NCBI RefSeq assembly: GCF_004342725.1
Contig: NZ_SMCP01000003.1
Coordinates: 103,068-167,067, forward strand
Origin: Testudinibacter aquarius
Lineage (GTDB): Bacteria > Pseudomonadota > Gammaproteobacteria > Enterobacterales > Pasteurellaceae
Direction: 5' to 3'
DNA length: 64,000 nucleotides
The notes under the pieces are model-generated. The model was not told the DNA's origin and ran no database searches. It was given only the letters and a program-made list of their open reading frames with translations. Below, piece by piece: positions 19,557 through 31,577 of the stretch. The position numbers and the translations under genes were made by a program. How positions within the stretch are numbered: position 1 is the stretch's first letter; the number at the start of each line of letters is the position of its first letter.

Positions 19557-20345
19557 TTAGGGCTGTTGTGCTTCATCTGCGCAAATTTGCTGACTGAGTT
19601 CAATTAGTTTGCGTGCAATCGTGCCGGGTGGCGGCAAGTGCGGTAATCCGGCATCATAGCGAAACCAACCTGCATCATTCAACTCTTCCGGCTGAATCGC
19701 AATCTCTCCCTCGGCATAATCTGCCAAAAAACCCAACATCAATGAATTGGGGAACGACCATGGCTGGCTGCCAATGTAACGCAGATTTTTTATTTTCAAA
19801 CCACTCTCTTCAAAAACTTCTCGCTCTACTGTCTGCTCCAAAGTCTCGCCCACTTCCACAAAACCGGCCAACGTAGTATAAATTTTTTCTTCACGATGGC
19901 GTACATGATTTGCCAGTAAAATGGAATCGCCTTTGCGCACTGCCACAATGATCGACGGTGCAATCATCGGGTAAGTGCGGTGTTGGCACTGTGTACATTC
20001 GACTGCCCATTCTTGTGGTGTCATTACTTGGGTTTTAGCACCGCAAACCCCACAAAAACGATGGGTTTTCCAAAAATAATTGAGTGCTACGCCACGATTC
20101 AGTAAATTGAAAATCCGCTCCGGCAGAATCAATTGATCACGCAACGAGAAATAATTTCGGCTGTCATCAAACTCTTCCACCAACCAGAGTGGCGCATCTT
20201 GATATTCGCCGATCACCATACCGCACTTATCGTCTAGCGCTAACTCGTCGGCGGTTCCGAACGGCAATTTGCCGTCCGATAAATAAATATTGCTGCCTTT
20301 GGTCAGCAGCCAATAACCAAAATCTTTCGTCTGTAAGCGCTGCAT
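19557..20345 (-). CDS. nudC: NAD(+) diphosphatase / RNA deNADding enzyme
   Basis: NudC, 262 residues, splits NAD or NADH into NMN and AMP, and can remove NAD caps from RNA 5' ends. A zinc ribbon is formed by Cys98, Cys101, Cys117 and Cys120. The Nudix box starts at Gly161 (GFVEVGETLEQ, then REVFEESG), giving the metal-binding glutamates. The nearby SQPWSFPNSLM is the NudC-specific SQPWPFPxS motif with one change. It is the first gene of the group running into hemE. A terminator for rpoC lies on its upstream side. Confidence 0.94.
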   Translation of the reverse strand: MQRLQTKDFGYWLLTKGSNIYLSDGKLPFGTADELALDDKCGMVIGEYQDAPLWLVEEFDDSRNYFSLRDQLILPERIFNLLNRGVALNYFWKTHRFCGVCGAKTQVMTPQEWAVECTQCQHRTYPMIAPSIIVAVRKGDSILLANHVRHREEKIYTTLAGFVEVGETLEQTVEREVFEESGLKIKNLRYIGSQPWSFPNSLMLGFLADYAEGEIAIQPEELNDAGWFRYDAGLPHLPPPGTIARKLIELSQQICADEAQQP

Positions 20346-20418
20346 TTGTTCTCCGATAGCATAATTTTGTCGCTATTATAAAGCATTATCACAGCAGAAC
20401 GCATTAAAAAAGCTAGAA

Positions 20419-20455
20419 AAAAGCCCAAAGTGCGCTAACACTTCGGGCCTCTGTT
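20419..20455 (-). terminator. Terminator of the rplJL-rpoBC transcript
   Basis: On the minus strand GGCCCGAAGTG, a short loop and CACTTTGGGC form a stem with one mismatch, followed by six T. It lies 15 bases past the rpoC stop. Confidence 0.88.
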
Positions 20456-20469
20456 TTCAGATACTTCGC

Positions 20470-23400
20470 TTACTCGAAATCAGCCGACATATTCAGCATT
20501 TCAGCCAAATTTGCTGCAGCTTCATCGCTGTCAAACTTGGTTTCGATCTCTTCCAACGGTACGTTTTCTGCCTTAGCCATTTTGTTGCTGTGGCGGTTTT
20601 GGTGATAAACATAACCGGTACCTGCAGGAATCAAGCGACCCACGATGACGTTTTCTTTCAGACCACGCAACTCGTCACGTTTACCGGCAACTGCTGCTTC
20701 AGTTAACACACGCGTGGTTTCTTGGAACGATGCCGCGGAAATAAACGACTCAGTTGCCAAGGACGCTTTGGTAATACCTAGCAACTCACGCTCGAATTCA
20801 ACCAACGGCTTACCTTCAGCCTCGCGTTGGCGATTCACAATTTTCACGCGCGCCACTTCCACTTGCTCACCTTCTAAGAATTCAGAATCATGCGCTTGGG
20901 TAATAATCGCTTTACGCAACATTTGACGTACAATGACTTCAATGTGCTTATCGTTAATTTTTACCCCTTGCAAGCGGTAAACTTCTTGCACTTCGTTGAC
21001 GATATATTCAGTCACCGCACGGATTCCGCGCAAACGCAGAATATCATGTGGCGTTTCCGCCCCTTCGGAGATAATATCACCGCGAGACACCAACTCGCCT
21101 TCAAACACGTTCAATTGACGCCATTTCGGGATCATCTCTTCATACACTTCACCTTCGCTCGGTGTAATCAGTAAACGACGCTTGCCCTTGGTCTCTTTAC
21201 CAAACGAGACGATACCGGAAATTTCTGCCATAATTGCAGGTTCTTTCGGTTTGCGTGCTTCGAACAAATCGGCAACGCGCGGCAAACCACCGGTAATATC
21301 TTTGGTTCCGGCAGACTCTTGCGGGATACGTGCCAATGGTTCCCCGATATTGATTTCGGCGTTATCGTCCAAGGTGACAATCGCTTTACCCGGCAAGAAG
21401 TATTGCGCCGGCACATCAGTACCTGCAATCAGCACCGGATTGCCTTTAGCATCGACCACACGCAACGCTGGACGCAAGTCTTTACCGGCAGTCGCACGTT
21501 CACCCACATCCTGTACCACAACGGAAGACAATCCTGTCAATTCGTCGGTTTGACGGCTAACCGTCACACCATCAACGATATCCACGAACTGCACAAAACC
21601 TTCTACTTCCGAGATAACCGGCATGGTATGCGGATCCCAGTTAGCGATGATTTCGCCGGCATTAACATCACTGCCGTCATGCTTGCTCAATGTCGCTCCG
21701 TAAGGCACTTTATAGTTCTCTTTGGTGCGTCCGAAGCCGTCAATCACCGTCAGTTCAGTATTACGCGAAGTAATCACCAATTTGCCGTCTTTGTTAGTAA
21801 CGAACTTGGCATTTGCCAAACGCACACTACCGTTATTTTTGATCTGAATGCTGGATTCAGAAGCCGCTCTGGAAGCTGCCCCCCCGATGTGGAACGTCCG
21901 CATGGTTAACTGTGTTCCCGGCTCACCGATAGACTGCGCCGCAATAACCCCAACCGCTTCACCATTGTTGATGATATGCCCGCGAGCCAAATCACGACCA
22001 TAACATTTCGCGCACACACCAAAATCAGTTTGACAGGTTACCACTGACCGCACTTTGATGCTGTCTACCGAGTTGGCGTCAATCACATCGCACAATTTTT
22101 CGTCTAACAAAGTATTGCGTGGAATCAAGACCTGATCAGTGCCCGGTACCAGAACATCTTCTGCGACCACACGCCCCAATACGCGTTCACGCAACGCCTC
22201 TTTAACATCACCACCCTCGATTAACGGGGTCATGACGATACCTTCTTCGGTACCACAATCGTCTTCGACAATCACCAAATCTTGCGCCACGTCAACCAGA
22301 CGACGGGTCAAGTAACCGGAGTTCGCTGTTTTAAGTGCGGTATCTGCCAAACCTTTACGCGCCCCGTGGGTGGAAATAAAGTATTGCAGTACGTTCAAGC
22401 CTTCGCGGAAGTTCGCAGTAATCGGCGTCTCAATGATCGAGCCATCCGGACGCGCCATCAAGCCACGCATTCCCGCCAACTGACGAATCTGCGCCGCAGA
22501 ACCCCGCGCGCCAGAATCCGCCATCATAAAGATGCTGTTAAAGGAGGCTTGTTTTTCCGGCACTCCGTCACGGTTAATCACTTCTTCGGTTGACAGGTTT
22601 TCCATCATCGCTTTGGCAACACGTTCATTCGCTGCCGCCCAAATATCGATGACTTTATTGTAACGCTCACCGGCGGTTACAAGACCCGATTGGAATTGCT
22701 CCTGAATCTCTTCAACTTCACTTTCCGCCGCAGAAATAATTTCATTTTTCTGATCCGGAATCACCATATCGTCAATCCCGACCGATGCACCGGAACGTGC
22801 CGCATAGGCAAAACCGGTATACATGATTTGGTCGGCAAAAATTACGCTGGATTTCATGCCCAACAAACGGTAACAGGCATTGATTAAACGAGAAATCGCT
22901 TTTTTGCCTAAAGTTTGGTTAAATAACTCAAACGGCATGCCTCTCGGCGCAATCATCCATAAGATTGCACGTCCGATAGTGGTTTCGGTCAGCGTGGTGA
23001 CCGCTTCAAACTCATTGCTAGAAGATTTTACATATTCGGTGATCCGCACTTTAACCCGCGCATGCAATTCTGCTTGTCCGGTACGGTAGGCTTTCTCTGC
23101 TTCCAGTGGATTTTGCAGATACATGCCTTCGCCTTTAGCATTCACTTTTTCACGGGTCATATAGTACAGACCCAACACCACGTCTTGTGACGGAACAATG
23201 ATCGGCTCACCGTTTGCCGGTGATAAGATATTGTTGGTCGACATCATCAACGCACGCGCTTCCAATTGCGCTTCTAGCGTCAACGGTACGTGTACCGCCA
23301 TTTGGTCTCCGTCAAAGTCGGCGTTGAATGCCGCACACACCAATGGATGTAATTGGATCGCTTTACCTTCGATCAACAACGGTTCGAATGCTTGGATCCC

Positions 23401-24699
23401 CAACCGGTGCAAGGTTGGCGCACGGTTCAACAGGATCGGATGTTCACGGATAACATCAGCCAGAATATCCCAAACAATCGCATCTTCACGCTCTACCATT
23501 TTCTTGGCAGCTTTGATGGTTGAAGCATAGCCTTGGCTTTCTAATTTGGCATAGATAAACGGACGGAACAGTTCCAACGCCATTTTTTTCGGCAAACCGC
23601 ATTGATGCAAATGCAGGTATGGACCGACGGTAATAACCGAACGACCGGAATAGTCAACCCGTTTACCCAACAAGTTTTGACGGAAACGGCCTTGTTTTCC
23701 TTTGATCATATCCGCAAGGGATTTCAGCGCACGTTTGTTGGAACCGGTGATCGCACGACCACGGCGACCGTTGTCTAACAACGCATCGACCGATTCTTGC
23801 AGCATCCGTTTTTCGTTGCGTACGATAATATCCGGTGCAACCAGATCCAGTAAGCGTTTCAAACGGTTGTTACGGTTGATCACACGACGATATAAATCGT
23901 TCAGATCAGATGTCGCAAAACGTCCCCCATCCAACGGCACTAACGGACGCAGATCCGGCGGTAGTACCGGCAGCACAGTCAACACCATCCACTCAGGATT
24001 GTTGCCGGATTGAATAAAGGCTTCCAGCAATTTTAAACGTTTAGTAATTTTTTTACGTTTGGTTTCAGAGCTGGTTTCTTGCAGCTCTTCACGCAGCGTT
24101 TCGCATTGGTGCGCCAAATCCATTTGTTGCAACAAATGTTGGATCGCTTCTGCCCCCATTTTGGCTTCGAATTCGTCCGCCCAACGGTCTTCCGCATCCA
24201 TAAATTGTTCTTCGGTCAACAGTTGACCGCGCTCCAAGTCGGTCATGCCCGGCTCAGTAACAATATAGCTTTCGAAATACAGCACACGCTCAATATCACG
24301 CAATGGCATATCTAACAATAAACCAATACGGGACGGTAGCGATTTTAAGAACCAGATATGCGCTACCGGTGAAGCCAGTTCGATGTGTCCCATACGCTCA
24401 CGACGTACTTTGGTTTGCGTAACTTCGACACCGCACTTTTCACAGATTACGCCACGATGTTTTAAGCGTTTGTATTTTCCGCACAAACATTCGTAATCTT
24501 TAACCGGCCCGAAAATGCGTGCGCAAAATAAACCGTCACGTTCCGGTTTAAACGTACGGTAGTTAATGGTTTCCGGCTTTTTCACTTCACCGAAAGACCA
24601 TGAACGGATCATGTCGGGAGAAGCCAGCCCAATTTTAATCACATCAAAATCTTCTGAAGATTTCGTTTGTGCTTTCAAAAACTTAACTAAGTCTTTCAC
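20470..24699 (-). CDS. rpoC: RNA polymerase beta' subunit
   Basis: RpoC, 1409 residues, is the beta' subunit. The N-terminal zinc site has Cys71, Cys73, Cys86 and Cys89. The catalytic NADFDGDQM near residue 460 holds the three aspartates that bind magnesium. The second zinc region is [16 protein letters not shown]. The bridge-helix and trigger-loop region is seen in [18 protein letters not shown]-like text (GMRGLMA) and in [10 protein letters not shown]. Length matches E. coli (1407). It lies 86 bases after rpoB with an uptake-sequence hairpin between them. Confidence 0.98.
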   Translation of the reverse strand: MKDLVKFLKAQTKSSEDFDVIKIGLASPDMIRSWSFGEVKKPETINYRTFKPERDGLFCARIFGPVKDYECLCGKYKRLKHRGVICEKCGVEVTQTKVRRERMGHIELASPVAHIWFLKSLPSRIGLLLDMPLRDIERVLYFESYIVTEPGMTDLERGQLLTEEQFMDAEDRWADEFEAKMGAEAIQHLLQQMDLAHQCETLREELQETSSETKRKKITKRLKLLEAFIQSGNNPEWMVLTVLPVLPPDLRPLVPLDGGRFATSDLNDLYRRVINRNNRLKRLLDLVAPDIIVRNEKRMLQESVDALLDNGRRGRAITGSNKRALKSLADMIKGKQGRFRQNLLGKRVDYSGRSVITVGPYLHLHQCGLPKKMALELFRPFIYAKLESQGYASTIKAAKKMVEREDAIVWDILADVIREHPILLNRAPTLHRLGIQAFEPLLIEGKAIQLHPLVCAAFNADFDGDQMAVHVPLTLEAQLEARALMMSTNNILSPANGEPIIVPSQDVVLGLYYMTREKVNAKGEGMYLQNPLEAEKAYRTGQAELHARVKVRITEYVKSSSNEFEAVTTLTETTIGRAILWMIAPRGMPFELFNQTLGKKAISRLINACYRLLGMKSSVIFADQIMYTGFAYAARSGASVGIDDMVIPDQKNEIISAAESEVEEIQEQFQSGLVTAGERYNKVIDIWAAANERVAKAMMENLSTEEVINRDGVPEKQASFNSIFMMADSGARGSAAQIRQLAGMRGLMARPDGSIIETPITANFREGLNVLQYFISTHGARKGLADTALKTANSGYLTRRLVDVAQDLVIVEDDCGTEEGIVMTPLIEGGDVKEALRERVLGRVVAEDVLVPGTDQVLIPRNTLLDEKLCDVIDANSVDSIKVRSVVTCQTDFGVCAKCYGRDLARGHIINNGEAVGVIAAQSIGEPGTQLTMRTFHIGGAASRAASESSIQIKNNGSVRLANAKFVTNKDGKLVITSRNTELTVIDGFGRTKENYKVPYGATLSKHDGSDVNAGEIIANWDPHTMPVISEVEGFVQFVDIVDGVTVSRQTDELTGLSSVVVQDVGERATAGKDLRPALRVVDAKGNPVLIAGTDVPAQYFLPGKAIVTLDDNAEINIGEPLARIPQESAGTKDITGGLPRVADLFEARKPKEPAIMAEISGIVSFGKETKGKRRLLITPSEGEVYEEMIPKWRQLNVFEGELVSRGDIISEGAETPHDILRLRGIRAVTEYIVNEVQEVYRLQGVKINDKHIEVIVRQMLRKAIITQAHDSEFLEGEQVEVARVKIVNRQREAEGKPLVEFERELLGITKASLATESFISAASFQETTRVLTEAAVAGKRDELRGLKENVIVGRLIPAGTGYVYHQNRHSNKMAKAENVPLEEIETKFDSDEAAANLAEMLNMSADFE

Positions 24700-24729
24700 A
24701 GATTTGCTCCTGTCGGAGTTAAACTTAAT

Positions 24730-24754
24730 TCAAGTGCGGTCAAACCGCACTTGA
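24730..24754 (-). other. Perfect uptake-sequence hairpin between rpoB and rpoC
   Basis: TCAAGTGCGGT, loop CAA, ACCGCACTTGA is an 11-bp perfect stem inside the rpoBC transcript. It lacks a strong T run, so it is more likely an RNA-stability or processing hairpin, or a strong uptake site, than a full terminator. Confidence 0.8.
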
Positions 24755-24785
24755 GCATATTTTATCGTTGCTCAGATGGAAGAGA

Positions 24786-27700
24786 TTAACGATCTTCATC
24801 CAGATCAATATTAATCCCCAGCGAGCGAATCTCTTTCAACAACACATTGAAGGATTCAGGCATTCCCGGTTCCATCTGATGTGCGCCGTCCACAATGTTT
24901 TTATACATTTTGGTACGACCATTCACGTCATCGGATTTCACGGTCAGCATCTCTTGCAGGGTATAAGCAGCACCATAAGCTTCCAATGCCCATACTTCCA
25001 TCTCCCCGAAACGTTGTCCCCCGAACTGGGCTTTACCACCCAATGGTTGTTGGGTAACCAAGCTGTACGAACCGGTGGAACGGGCGTGCATTTTGTCATC
25101 AACCAAGTGGTTCAATTTCAGCATGTACATATAGCCTACGGTTACCGGACGTTCGAATTTCTCGCCGGTACGCCCGTCAAACAACGTAATCTGACCGGAA
25201 GTTGGCAGATCTGCCAATTCTAACAAGCCTTTGATTTCGCTTTCGTGAGCACCGTCAAATACCGGTGTTGCCAACGGCATTCCTTTACGCAGGTTTTGCG
25301 CCAAACGCATCACTTCATCATCACTGAAGGTTGCAAGATCCACTTTTTGACTTTCGCCGCCCAAATCATACGCGCGTTGAATATAATCACGTAATTTAGC
25401 TACAGATTGTTGCTGTTTAATCATTGCATTGATCTTGTCACCCACGCCTTTAGCCGCCAAGCCCAAGTGTGTTTCCAAAATCTGACCGATATTCATCCGT
25501 GACGGTACGCCCAATGGATTCAAGACGATATCGACCGGCTGCCCGTTTTCGTCGTACGGCATGTCTTCAACCGGATTGATTTTTGAGATAACCCCTTTGT
25601 TACCATGGCGACCCGCCATTTTATCACCCGGCTGAATCTGACGTTTCACTGCCAGATAGACTTTGACGATTTTCAACACACCCGGTGCTAAATCGTCGCC
25701 TTGGATGATTTTATGACGTTTAATTTCCAGTTTGCGTTCAAACTCTTTGCGCAACTCTTCATGCTGCTCTGCCAACTGTTCCAACTGATTTTGTTGATTT
25801 TCATCAGCCAAAGACTGTTCCAACCATTGGTTACGGGTCAGCTTATCCAGTTGTTTCTCTTCAATACCGTTATTCAATAACAGGTTACGCACACGAGTAA
25901 ACAAACCGGCTTCCAAAATCTCCAGTTCTTCCACCAGATCTTTCTTGGCTTGTTTTAACTGCATCTCTTCAATTTCAAGCGCACGTTTATCCTTTTCTAC
26001 ACCATCACGGGTGAAGACTTGTACGTCGATTACCGTACCGGAAACACTGTTTGGTACCCGTAGAGAAGAATCTTTTACATCAGAGGCTTTTTCACCGAAG
26101 ATCGCCCGCAACAATTTTTCTTCCGGGGTTAATTGTGTTTCACCTTTCGGGGTGACTTTACCCACCAGAATATCGCCACCTTTGACTTCCGCCCCGATAT
26201 ATACGATACCGGATTCGTCCAGTTTGCTCAGTGCTGCTTCACCTACGTTAGGAATATCGGCAGTAATCTCTTCTGCGCCCAGTTTGGTATCACGCGCAAC
26301 TGCGGTCAATTCTTGAATGTGAATCGTCGTAAAACGATCTTCTTGTACTACTCGCTCAGAAACCAACATCGAGTCTTCGAAGTTATAACCGTTCCATGGC
26401 ATAAATGCCACGCGCATGTTTTGACCTAACGCCAATTCACCCAAATCGGTGGACGGACCGTCTGCCAACACTTCACCACGCTCAATCGGTTCGCCCAGTG
26501 AAATACAAGGCACTTGGTTGATACAGGTGTTTTGGTTCGAACGGGTGTATTTGGTCAGGTTATAAATATCAATTCCTGCTTCGCCCGGTACGGTTTCGTC
26601 TTCATTGACTTTAATCACGATGCGTGAAGCATCGATATATTGTACATAACCGCCACGTTTGGCGACCACGGTTACCCCGGAGTCCACGGCTACCGCTTTC
26701 TCAATTCCGGTTCCGACCAACGGTTTATCGGCACGCAGAGTAGGCACCGCTTGACGTTGCATGTTCGCACCCATCAAGGCACGGTTGGCATCGTCGTGTT
26801 CCAAGAATGGAATCAAGGCCGCCGCCACCGAAACCACTTGTTGCGTGGAGATATCCATATATTGGATTTCATCGGCTTTATACAAACCGGCTTCGCCGTG
26901 TTCACCACGACAAGTCACGAAGGTATCGGTAAAGCGTGAATTTTCATCCAAGTTGGAGTTCGCCTGTGCAATCACATATTTGCCTTCTTCAATCGCTGAC
27001 AAATATTCGATTTCTTCCGTCACTTGCCCGTCAACCACTTTACGATATGGGGTTTCCAAGAAACCGTAATCATTAGTACGTGCATACACCGACAAGGAGT
27101 TGATCAAACCGATGTTTGGACCTTCAGGGGTTTCAATCGGACAAACACGACCGTAGTGAGTCGCGTGAACGTCACGCACCTCAAAGCCGGCGCGCTCACG
27201 AGTCAAACCGCCCGGCCCTAAAGCAGAAATACGGCGTTTGTGGGTCACTTCCGACAATGGGTTGTTCTGATCCATAAATTGCGACAATTGGGACGAACCA
27301 AAGAACTCTTTCACCGCCGCCGAAATCGGTTTGGCATTGATCAAATCTTGTGGCGTTACACCGTCCAAATCGCCTAACGACAAGCGCTCTCTAACCGCTC
27401 TTTCAACACGCACCAAGCCGATGCGGAATTGATTTTCCGCCATCTCGCCCACTGAACGAATACGACGGTTGCCTAAGTGATCGATATCATCGACTTCACC
27501 ACGACCGTTACGGATCTCGATCAGTTTTTTCATCACCATCACAATGTCATCATTGCTCAGGATACCGCTGCCTTCCCCTTCCGGAATATTCAAAGAGCGG
27601 TTGAATTTCATGCGGCCAACCGCAGAAAGATCATAACGATCACTAGAGAAGAATAGATTGTCAAACAGCGACTCAGCCGCTTCTTTTGTCGGTGGTTCGC

Positions 27701-28817
27701 CCGGACGCATCATACGGTAAATTTCAACCAGTGCGCTTAAACGGTCATGTGACGGATCCACTCGTAAAGTTTCTGAAATATAAGGTCCATGATCTAAATC
27801 ATTGGTGAACAGCACTTCAATATCTTTATAACCGGCTTGGCTCAATTTAGCCAAAATTTCTAATGTAATTTCCGCATTCGCCGCACAGATCAATTCACCA
27901 CTCTCAAGATCAACATAATCTTTAGCGATAATTTTGCCGACAATATATTCTGTCGGAACCACAACTTGAGAGATTTTATCTTTTTCTAACTGACGGATAT
28001 GGCGTGCCGTGATACGACGTCCGCGCTCAATATAAACGGTGCCGTTAGCTTCAATATCAAAGCTGGCAGTTTCACCGCGCAAACGCTCCGGCACCAGTTC
28101 CATCATCAATTTATTGTCATCAATGCTGAAGTTCACTTTCTCAAAGAACAGCGCCAGAATTTCTTCAGTGGTGTAGTTCAATGCACGCAGGATAATCGTA
28201 GCAGGTAATTTACGGCGACGGTCGATACGCGCAAATAAGTTATCTTTCGGATCAAATTCAAAATCCAGCCATGAACCACGGTAAGGAATAATACGTGCGT
28301 TATACAGCACTTTCCCCGAAGAATGGGTTTTACCTTTATCGCTGTCAAAGAAAACCCCCGGACTACGGTGTAATTGCGAAACAATAACACGCTCGGTGCC
28401 GTTGATCACAAAAGTTCCGTTGTCGGTCATCAATGGGATTTCCCCCATATACACATCATTTTCTTTGATGTCTTTTACCGTACCCGGTGCAGCATCACGA
28501 TCGTAGCTGACTAAACGCAGTTTAACTCTCAACGGCGCAGAATAAGTTGTCCCACGGATTTGACATTCACGGACATCAAATACTGGTTCACCTAACTTAT
28601 AGCTCACATATTGCAATTCAGTGCTGCCGTTATTGCTGACAATCGGAAACACTGAGCGGAACGCCGCTTCCAGTCCTTGCTGCCCTTCCGGATCTTGCTG
28701 AATAAATTTATCGAAAGAATCGATTTGGATTGTTAATAAATAAGGTACATTTAAAACTTGTTGACGTTTGCCAAAGTTTTTACGAATACGTTTTTTCTCG
28801 GTATAGGAGTAAACCAT
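24786..28817 (-). CDS. rpoB: RNA polymerase beta subunit
   Basis: RpoB, 1343 residues (E. coli 1342), is the beta subunit. The rifampicin-binding region is wild type in form: [21 protein letters not shown], cited in part as [11 protein letters not shown], then LGPGGL. The C-terminal region has [13 protein letters not shown] and the ending [13 protein letters not shown] chose the ATG at 28817 (MVYSYTEKK), which matches the family; upstream in-frame codons lack similarity. AGGAG-like sequence lies before it. Between rplL and rpoB there is a hairpin that may set the ratio of ribosomal protein to polymerase. Confidence 0.98.
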   Translation of the reverse strand: MVYSYTEKKRIRKNFGKRQQVLNVPYLLTIQIDSFDKFIQQDPEGQQGLEAAFRSVFPIVSNNGSTELQYVSYKLGEPVFDVRECQIRGTTYSAPLRVKLRLVSYDRDAAPGTVKDIKENDVYMGEIPLMTDNGTFVINGTERVIVSQLHRSPGVFFDSDKGKTHSSGKVLYNARIIPYRGSWLDFEFDPKDNLFARIDRRRKLPATIILRALNYTTEEILALFFEKVNFSIDDNKLMMELVPERLRGETASFDIEANGTVYIERGRRITARHIRQLEKDKISQVVVPTEYIVGKIIAKDYVDLESGELICAANAEITLEILAKLSQAGYKDIEVLFTNDLDHGPYISETLRVDPSHDRLSALVEIYRMMRPGEPPTKEAAESLFDNLFFSSDRYDLSAVGRMKFNRSLNIPEGEGSGILSNDDIVMVMKKLIEIRNGRGEVDDIDHLGNRRIRSVGEMAENQFRIGLVRVERAVRERLSLGDLDGVTPQDLINAKPISAAVKEFFGSSQLSQFMDQNNPLSEVTHKRRISALGPGGLTRERAGFEVRDVHATHYGRVCPIETPEGPNIGLINSLSVYARTNDYGFLETPYRKVVDGQVTEEIEYLSAIEEGKYVIAQANSNLDENSRFTDTFVTCRGEHGEAGLYKADEIQYMDISTQQVVSVAAALIPFLEHDDANRALMGANMQRQAVPTLRADKPLVGTGIEKAVAVDSGVTVVAKRGGYVQYIDASRIVIKVNEDETVPGEAGIDIYNLTKYTRSNQNTCINQVPCISLGEPIERGEVLADGPSTDLGELALGQNMRVAFMPWNGYNFEDSMLVSERVVQEDRFTTIHIQELTAVARDTKLGAEEITADIPNVGEAALSKLDESGIVYIGAEVKGGDILVGKVTPKGETQLTPEEKLLRAIFGEKASDVKDSSLRVPNSVSGTVIDVQVFTRDGVEKDKRALEIEEMQLKQAKKDLVEELEILEAGLFTRVRNLLLNNGIEEKQLDKLTRNQWLEQSLADENQQNQLEQLAEQHEELRKEFERKLEIKRHKIIQGDDLAPGVLKIVKVYLAVKRQIQPGDKMAGRHGNKGVISKINPVEDMPYDENGQPVDIVLNPLGVPSRMNIGQILETHLGLAAKGVGDKINAMIKQQQSVAKLRDYIQRAYDLGGESQKVDLATFSDDEVMRLAQNLRKGMPLATPVFDGAHESEIKGLLELADLPTSGQITLFDGRTGEKFERPVTVGYMYMLKLNHLVDDKMHARSTGSYSLVTQQPLGGKAQFGGQRFGEMEVWALEAYGAAYTLQEMLTVKSDDVNGRTKMYKNIVDGAHQMEPGMPESFNVLLKEIRSLGINIDLDEDR

Positions 28818-29115
28818 AGGGTTCCTCTGCTCGCTGATCGGTGACCCAAAATTCGCGCACACTTGCGATCAAATTAACAAGGTGGCAATGCTATCGATAC
28901 CGTTTGTTGGTACCGCACTTTCACTTTTTTGCCGAATAATCACCGGCAAAACTTCTGGTGCAGGCTCGATAAAATCAATAATCACTATTTTATCAAGCAG
29001 TTATAGAAATAAAAAAACGGCATATTCACTTCTATTTTTTAAAGGCACAAAATGGCTAGCAGTCTAAACCGCTAGCCATCCGCCTATAACAGGCTATAAA
29101 CCTAAATAAAATTAA
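28818..29115 (-). promoter_or_regulatory. rplL-rpoB intercistronic region with attenuator hairpin
   Basis: No gene is visible in these 298 bases. At 29052-29079 ATGGCTAGC and GCTAGCCAT make a perfect 9-bp stem just past rplL; in E. coli an attenuator lies at this place. GATAAAAT-N11-ATTTTATC at 28968-28994 is a second stem that could be an RNase III-type processing site. One uptake sequence sits near 28912. Confidence 0.6.
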
Positions 29116-29484
29116 TTATTTAAGTTCAACAGAAGCGCCCGCTTCTTCTAATGTTTTCTTCAGTTCTTCAGCTTCAGCTTTAGAGATGCCTTCTTTCAGA
29201 GCTGCCGGTGCAGATTCAACCAAGTCTTTCGCTTCTTTCAAGCCCAAACCGGTTGCACCACGTACTGCTTTGATAACAGCAACTTTGTTAGCGCCCGCTG
29301 CAGTTAATACTACATCGAATTCAGTTTTCTCTTCTGCTGCTTCTGCTGGACCTGCTGCTACAGCTACTGCTGCCGCTGCTGCAGAAACACCGAATTTTTC
29401 TTCCATTGCAGAAATTAATTCTACGATTTCAGTGACAGTTTTAGAAGCAATCGCTTCAATGATTTGTTCGTTAGTTAATGACAT
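29116..29484 (-). CDS. rplL: 50S ribosomal protein L7/L12
   Basis: RplL, 122 residues, is the stalk protein present in several copies that recruits translation factors. It shows the N-terminal dimer domain ([12 protein letters not shown]), the Ala/Val-rich hinge (residues 35-53) and the C-terminal factor-binding domain with [20 protein letters not shown], cited in part as [12 protein letters not shown] chose the ATG at 29484, three codons inside a longer frame, because it fits the family start and has a better-placed AGGAA. It follows rplJ by 54 bases. Confidence 0.97.
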   Translation of the reverse strand: MSLTNEQIIEAIASKTVTEIVELISAMEEKFGVSAAAAAVAVAAGPAEAAEEKTEFDVVLTAAGANKVAVIKAVRGATGLGLKEAKDLVESAPAALKEGISKAEAEELKKTLEEAGASVELK

Positions 29485-29538
29485 GACAATCAATTCCTAA
29501 AGTAAATAAATTAAACGAGGTAAGAAACGCTTTGATAA

Positions 29539-30030
29539 TTAAGCAGCTTCTTGTAATTTGTCGCGTAATGCCGCAAGAGTGCGAGCAAGTTTGCCTGCCG
29601 CAGCTTCTTTCATAGTACCCATTAAACGTGCAATCGCTTCGTCGTAAGTCGGCAATGTTGCTAAGAATTCAACATCTTGGATTTTACCTTCGAAAGCGGC
29701 ACCTTTAAGTTCGAACTTATCGTTCGCTTTTGCGAAATCTTTGAACAAACGTGCAGCTGCGCCCGGATGCTCATTAGAAAATGCGATAAGTGTCGGACCT
29801 GTCATCACGTCTTTCAAGCACTCGTAGTCAGTGCCTTCTACCGCACGACGTAATAAAGTATTACGCACGACACGCATAGTAACACCGGCTTCACGCGCAG
29901 TTTTACGCAATTCAGTCATTTTATCCACAGTCACACCGCGAGAATCCGCAATCACTGCTGATAGGGCACCTTTGGCTGCTTCGTTTACTTCAGCAACAAT
30001 TGCTTGTTTGTCTTGAAGATTTAATGCCAT
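29539..30030 (-). CDS. rplJ: 50S ribosomal protein L10
   Basis: RplJ, 163 residues, anchors L7/L12 dimers on the ribosome at 23S r[18 protein letters not shown] opens the protein and the [13 protein letters not shown] and [12 protein letters not shown] segments match the family. The C-terminal helix that holds L12 dimers runs to LRDKLQEAA. In the family L10(L12) complexes also bind the mRNA leader to repress their own translation; such a leader is visible just upstream. AGGAG precedes the ATG. Confidence 0.97.
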   Translation of the reverse strand: MALNLQDKQAIVAEVNEAAKGALSAVIADSRGVTVDKMTELRKTAREAGVTMRVVRNTLLRRAVEGTDYECLKDVMTGPTLIAFSNEHPGAAARLFKDFAKANDKFELKGAAFEGKIQDVEFLATLPTYDEAIARLMGTMKEAAAGKLARTLAALRDKLQEAA

Positions 30031-30274
30031 TGGCTTATAGCTCCTGAATACACTCCGGTTTCCCGGATTTAAATTCCTTGATATGCAAGCATATCAAGAC
30101 GTCTTTCGGTGCGCAGAAGCAGAAAATTATTCTCATTCTGTTCACCATCTACGCAGGATAATTAAGAAATTATCTGAGTTTGCTCACACAACTTCCCCTG
30201 CGGTCTTGGATGGGGCTTGAATAAGGTCAAGCACCAACCAGAAGTTTCCGACTAAACTGCCATCGGAAAATAAG
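30031..30274 (-). ncRNA. L10 (rplJ) autoregulatory mRNA leader
   Basis: On the minus strand the leader holds GACCGCAGG and CCTGCGTAGATGGTG, which pair and match the core of the E. coli L10 leader. A second long stem (TTGATATGC / GCATATCAA) lies nearer the start codon. The stretch has no gene. L10(L12) binding here represses rplJL translation in relatives. Confidence 0.8.
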
Positions 30275-30280
30275 GGGAGG

Positions 30281-30309
30281 ATTATAAACACAATTCTCCC
30301 CGCTGTAAA
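30281..30309 (-). promoter_or_regulatory. Promoter of rplJL-rpoBC
   Basis: TTTACA (30304-30309), a 17-bp spacer and a perfect TATAAT (30281-30286) lie on the minus strand at the end of rplA. This is the position of the E. coli L10 promoter. A weak stem, GGGGAG / CTCCCC, overlaps it and may partly end the rplKA message. Confidence 0.85.
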
Positions 30310-30315
30310 GTTTTA

Positions 30316-31008
30316 TTAGCTCAAGCTGGTTTGATCAATCGCTACGCCTGCACCTTGAGTGGTCGAAAGGCTGACTTTCTTGATAAAGATCCCTTTAGAG
30401 CTTGCTGGCTTTGCTTTCACTAAAGCTGCCAACAAGGCTTGCAAATTCTCTTTCAATTGGTCTTCTGAGAAATTTACTTTACCGATAGTGGTATGGATAA
30501 TACCATTTTTGTCGTTACGGTAACGAACCTGACCGGATTTCGCGTTTTTAACCGCTTCCGCTACGTTAGGGGTTACTGTACCGACTTTCGGGTTTGGCAT
30601 TAAGCCACGAGGGCCTAAGATTTGACCCAATTGACCTACAACACGCATTGCATCCGGAGAAGCAATAACCACATCGAAGTTCATTTCGCCTTTTTTGACT
30701 AATTCAGCCAAATCTTCCATACCGACTAAATCTGCACCGGCTTCTTTTGCTGCTTCAGCGTTTGTGCCTTGAGTAAATACGGCAACACGTACTTCACGAC
30801 CAGTTCCGTGTGGCAACACCGTTGCGCCACGCACGTTTTGGTCAGATTTACGCGCTTCGATACCCAAATTAACAGCAACATCAACGCTTTCAACGAATTT
30901 TGCAGTTGCTAATTCTTTTAACAAAGCAACAGCTTCGTTGATTTCGTAGGCTTTTGTTGAATCTACTTTCTCTTGGATCGCTTTCATGCGTTTGGTAAGT
31001 TTAGCCAT
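30316..31008 (-). CDS. rplA: 50S ribosomal protein L1
   Basis: RplA, 230 residues, forms the L1 stalk that helps tRNA leave the E site; in relatives it also represses translation of rplKA by binding the leader. Family signatures include [13 protein letters not shown] near residues 60-72 and [14 protein letters not shown] near 132-145. It follows rplK by four bases, so the two are coupled. Length is close to E. coli L1 (234). Confidence 0.97.
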   Translation of the reverse strand: MAKLTKRMKAIQEKVDSTKAYEINEAVALLKELATAKFVESVDVAVNLGIEARKSDQNVRGATVLPHGTGREVRVAVFTQGTNAEAAKEAGADLVGMEDLAELVKKGEMNFDVVIASPDAMRVVGQLGQILGPRGLMPNPKVGTVTPNVAEAVKNAKSGQVRYRNDKNGIIHTTIGKVNFSEDQLKENLQALLAALVKAKPASSKGIFIKKVSLSTTQGAGVAIDQTSLS

Positions 31009-31012
31009 TTGA

Positions 31013-31441
31013 TTAGTCCTCCACTACCAAGCCCATTGAACGAGCGGTACCTTCAATAGATTTCATTTTAGTTTCGACGCTTGCACCGGTCATATCGGCT
31101 GCTTTAACTTCAGCGATCTCACGCACTTGTGCACGAGTGACTTTACCGACTTTCTCTTTATTCGGTTTACCAGAACCAGATTTAACACCTGCCGCTTTTT
31201 TCAGCAATACTGCTGCCGGCGGAGTTTTAGTGATAAAGGTAAAAGAGCGGTCTGCATAGACTGTGATAACAACTGGAGTCGGTAAACCTTTTTCCAAGCC
31301 CTCAGTACGAGCGTTGAATGCTTTACAGAATTCCATGATGTTGACACCTTGTTGACCCAATGCAGGACCAACCGGTGGACTCGGATTTGCCATACCGGCT
31401 GCAACTTGCAGCTTAACGTAGGCTTGTACTTTCTTTGCCAT
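31013..31441 (-). CDS. rplK: 50S ribosomal protein L11
   Basis: RplK, 142 residues, sits at the GTPase-associated centre and is needed for stringent-response sensing by RelA. The N-terminal domain has [21 protein letters not shown], cited in part as [15 protein letters not shown], with the prolines that contact thiostrepton-class drugs. The C-terminal RNA-binding domain covers about 75-142 and ends in [12 protein letters not shown] good sigma-70 promoter lies upstream and rplA follows directly. Confidence 0.97.
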   Translation of the reverse strand: MAKKVQAYVKLQVAAGMANPSPPVGPALGQQGVNIMEFCKAFNARTEGLEKGLPTPVVITVYADRSFTFITKTPPAAVLLKKAAGVKSGSGKPNKEKVGKVTRAQVREIAEVKAADMTGASVETKMKSIEGTARSMGLVVED

Positions 31442-31489
31442 TTTTATTTTCCTCTTGCGGGTATTATCGCCTTGCGGCTCCCCTGTTTA

Positions 31490-31520
31490 TAAAAGGCAGT
31501 ATTCTAATTAAACACTGCCT
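31490..31520 (-). terminator. Terminator of secE-nusG
   Basis: On the minus strand AGGCAGT, a 13-base loop and ACTGCCT followed by TTTT form a hairpin after nusG. The rplK -10 element lies inside its loop. Confidence 0.65.
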
Positions 31521-31529
31521 GTTTTTCAA
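31501..31529 (-). promoter_or_regulatory. Promoter of rplKA
   Basis: TTGAAA (31524-31529), a 17-bp spacer and TAGAAT (31501-31506) on the minus strand give a strong sigma-70 promoter about 60 bases before rplK. Confidence 0.85.
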
Positions 31530-31577
31530 GCATTTTAGCGTAAAATACTTGAGAAATTATGCCTTGAACGTGCCGAC

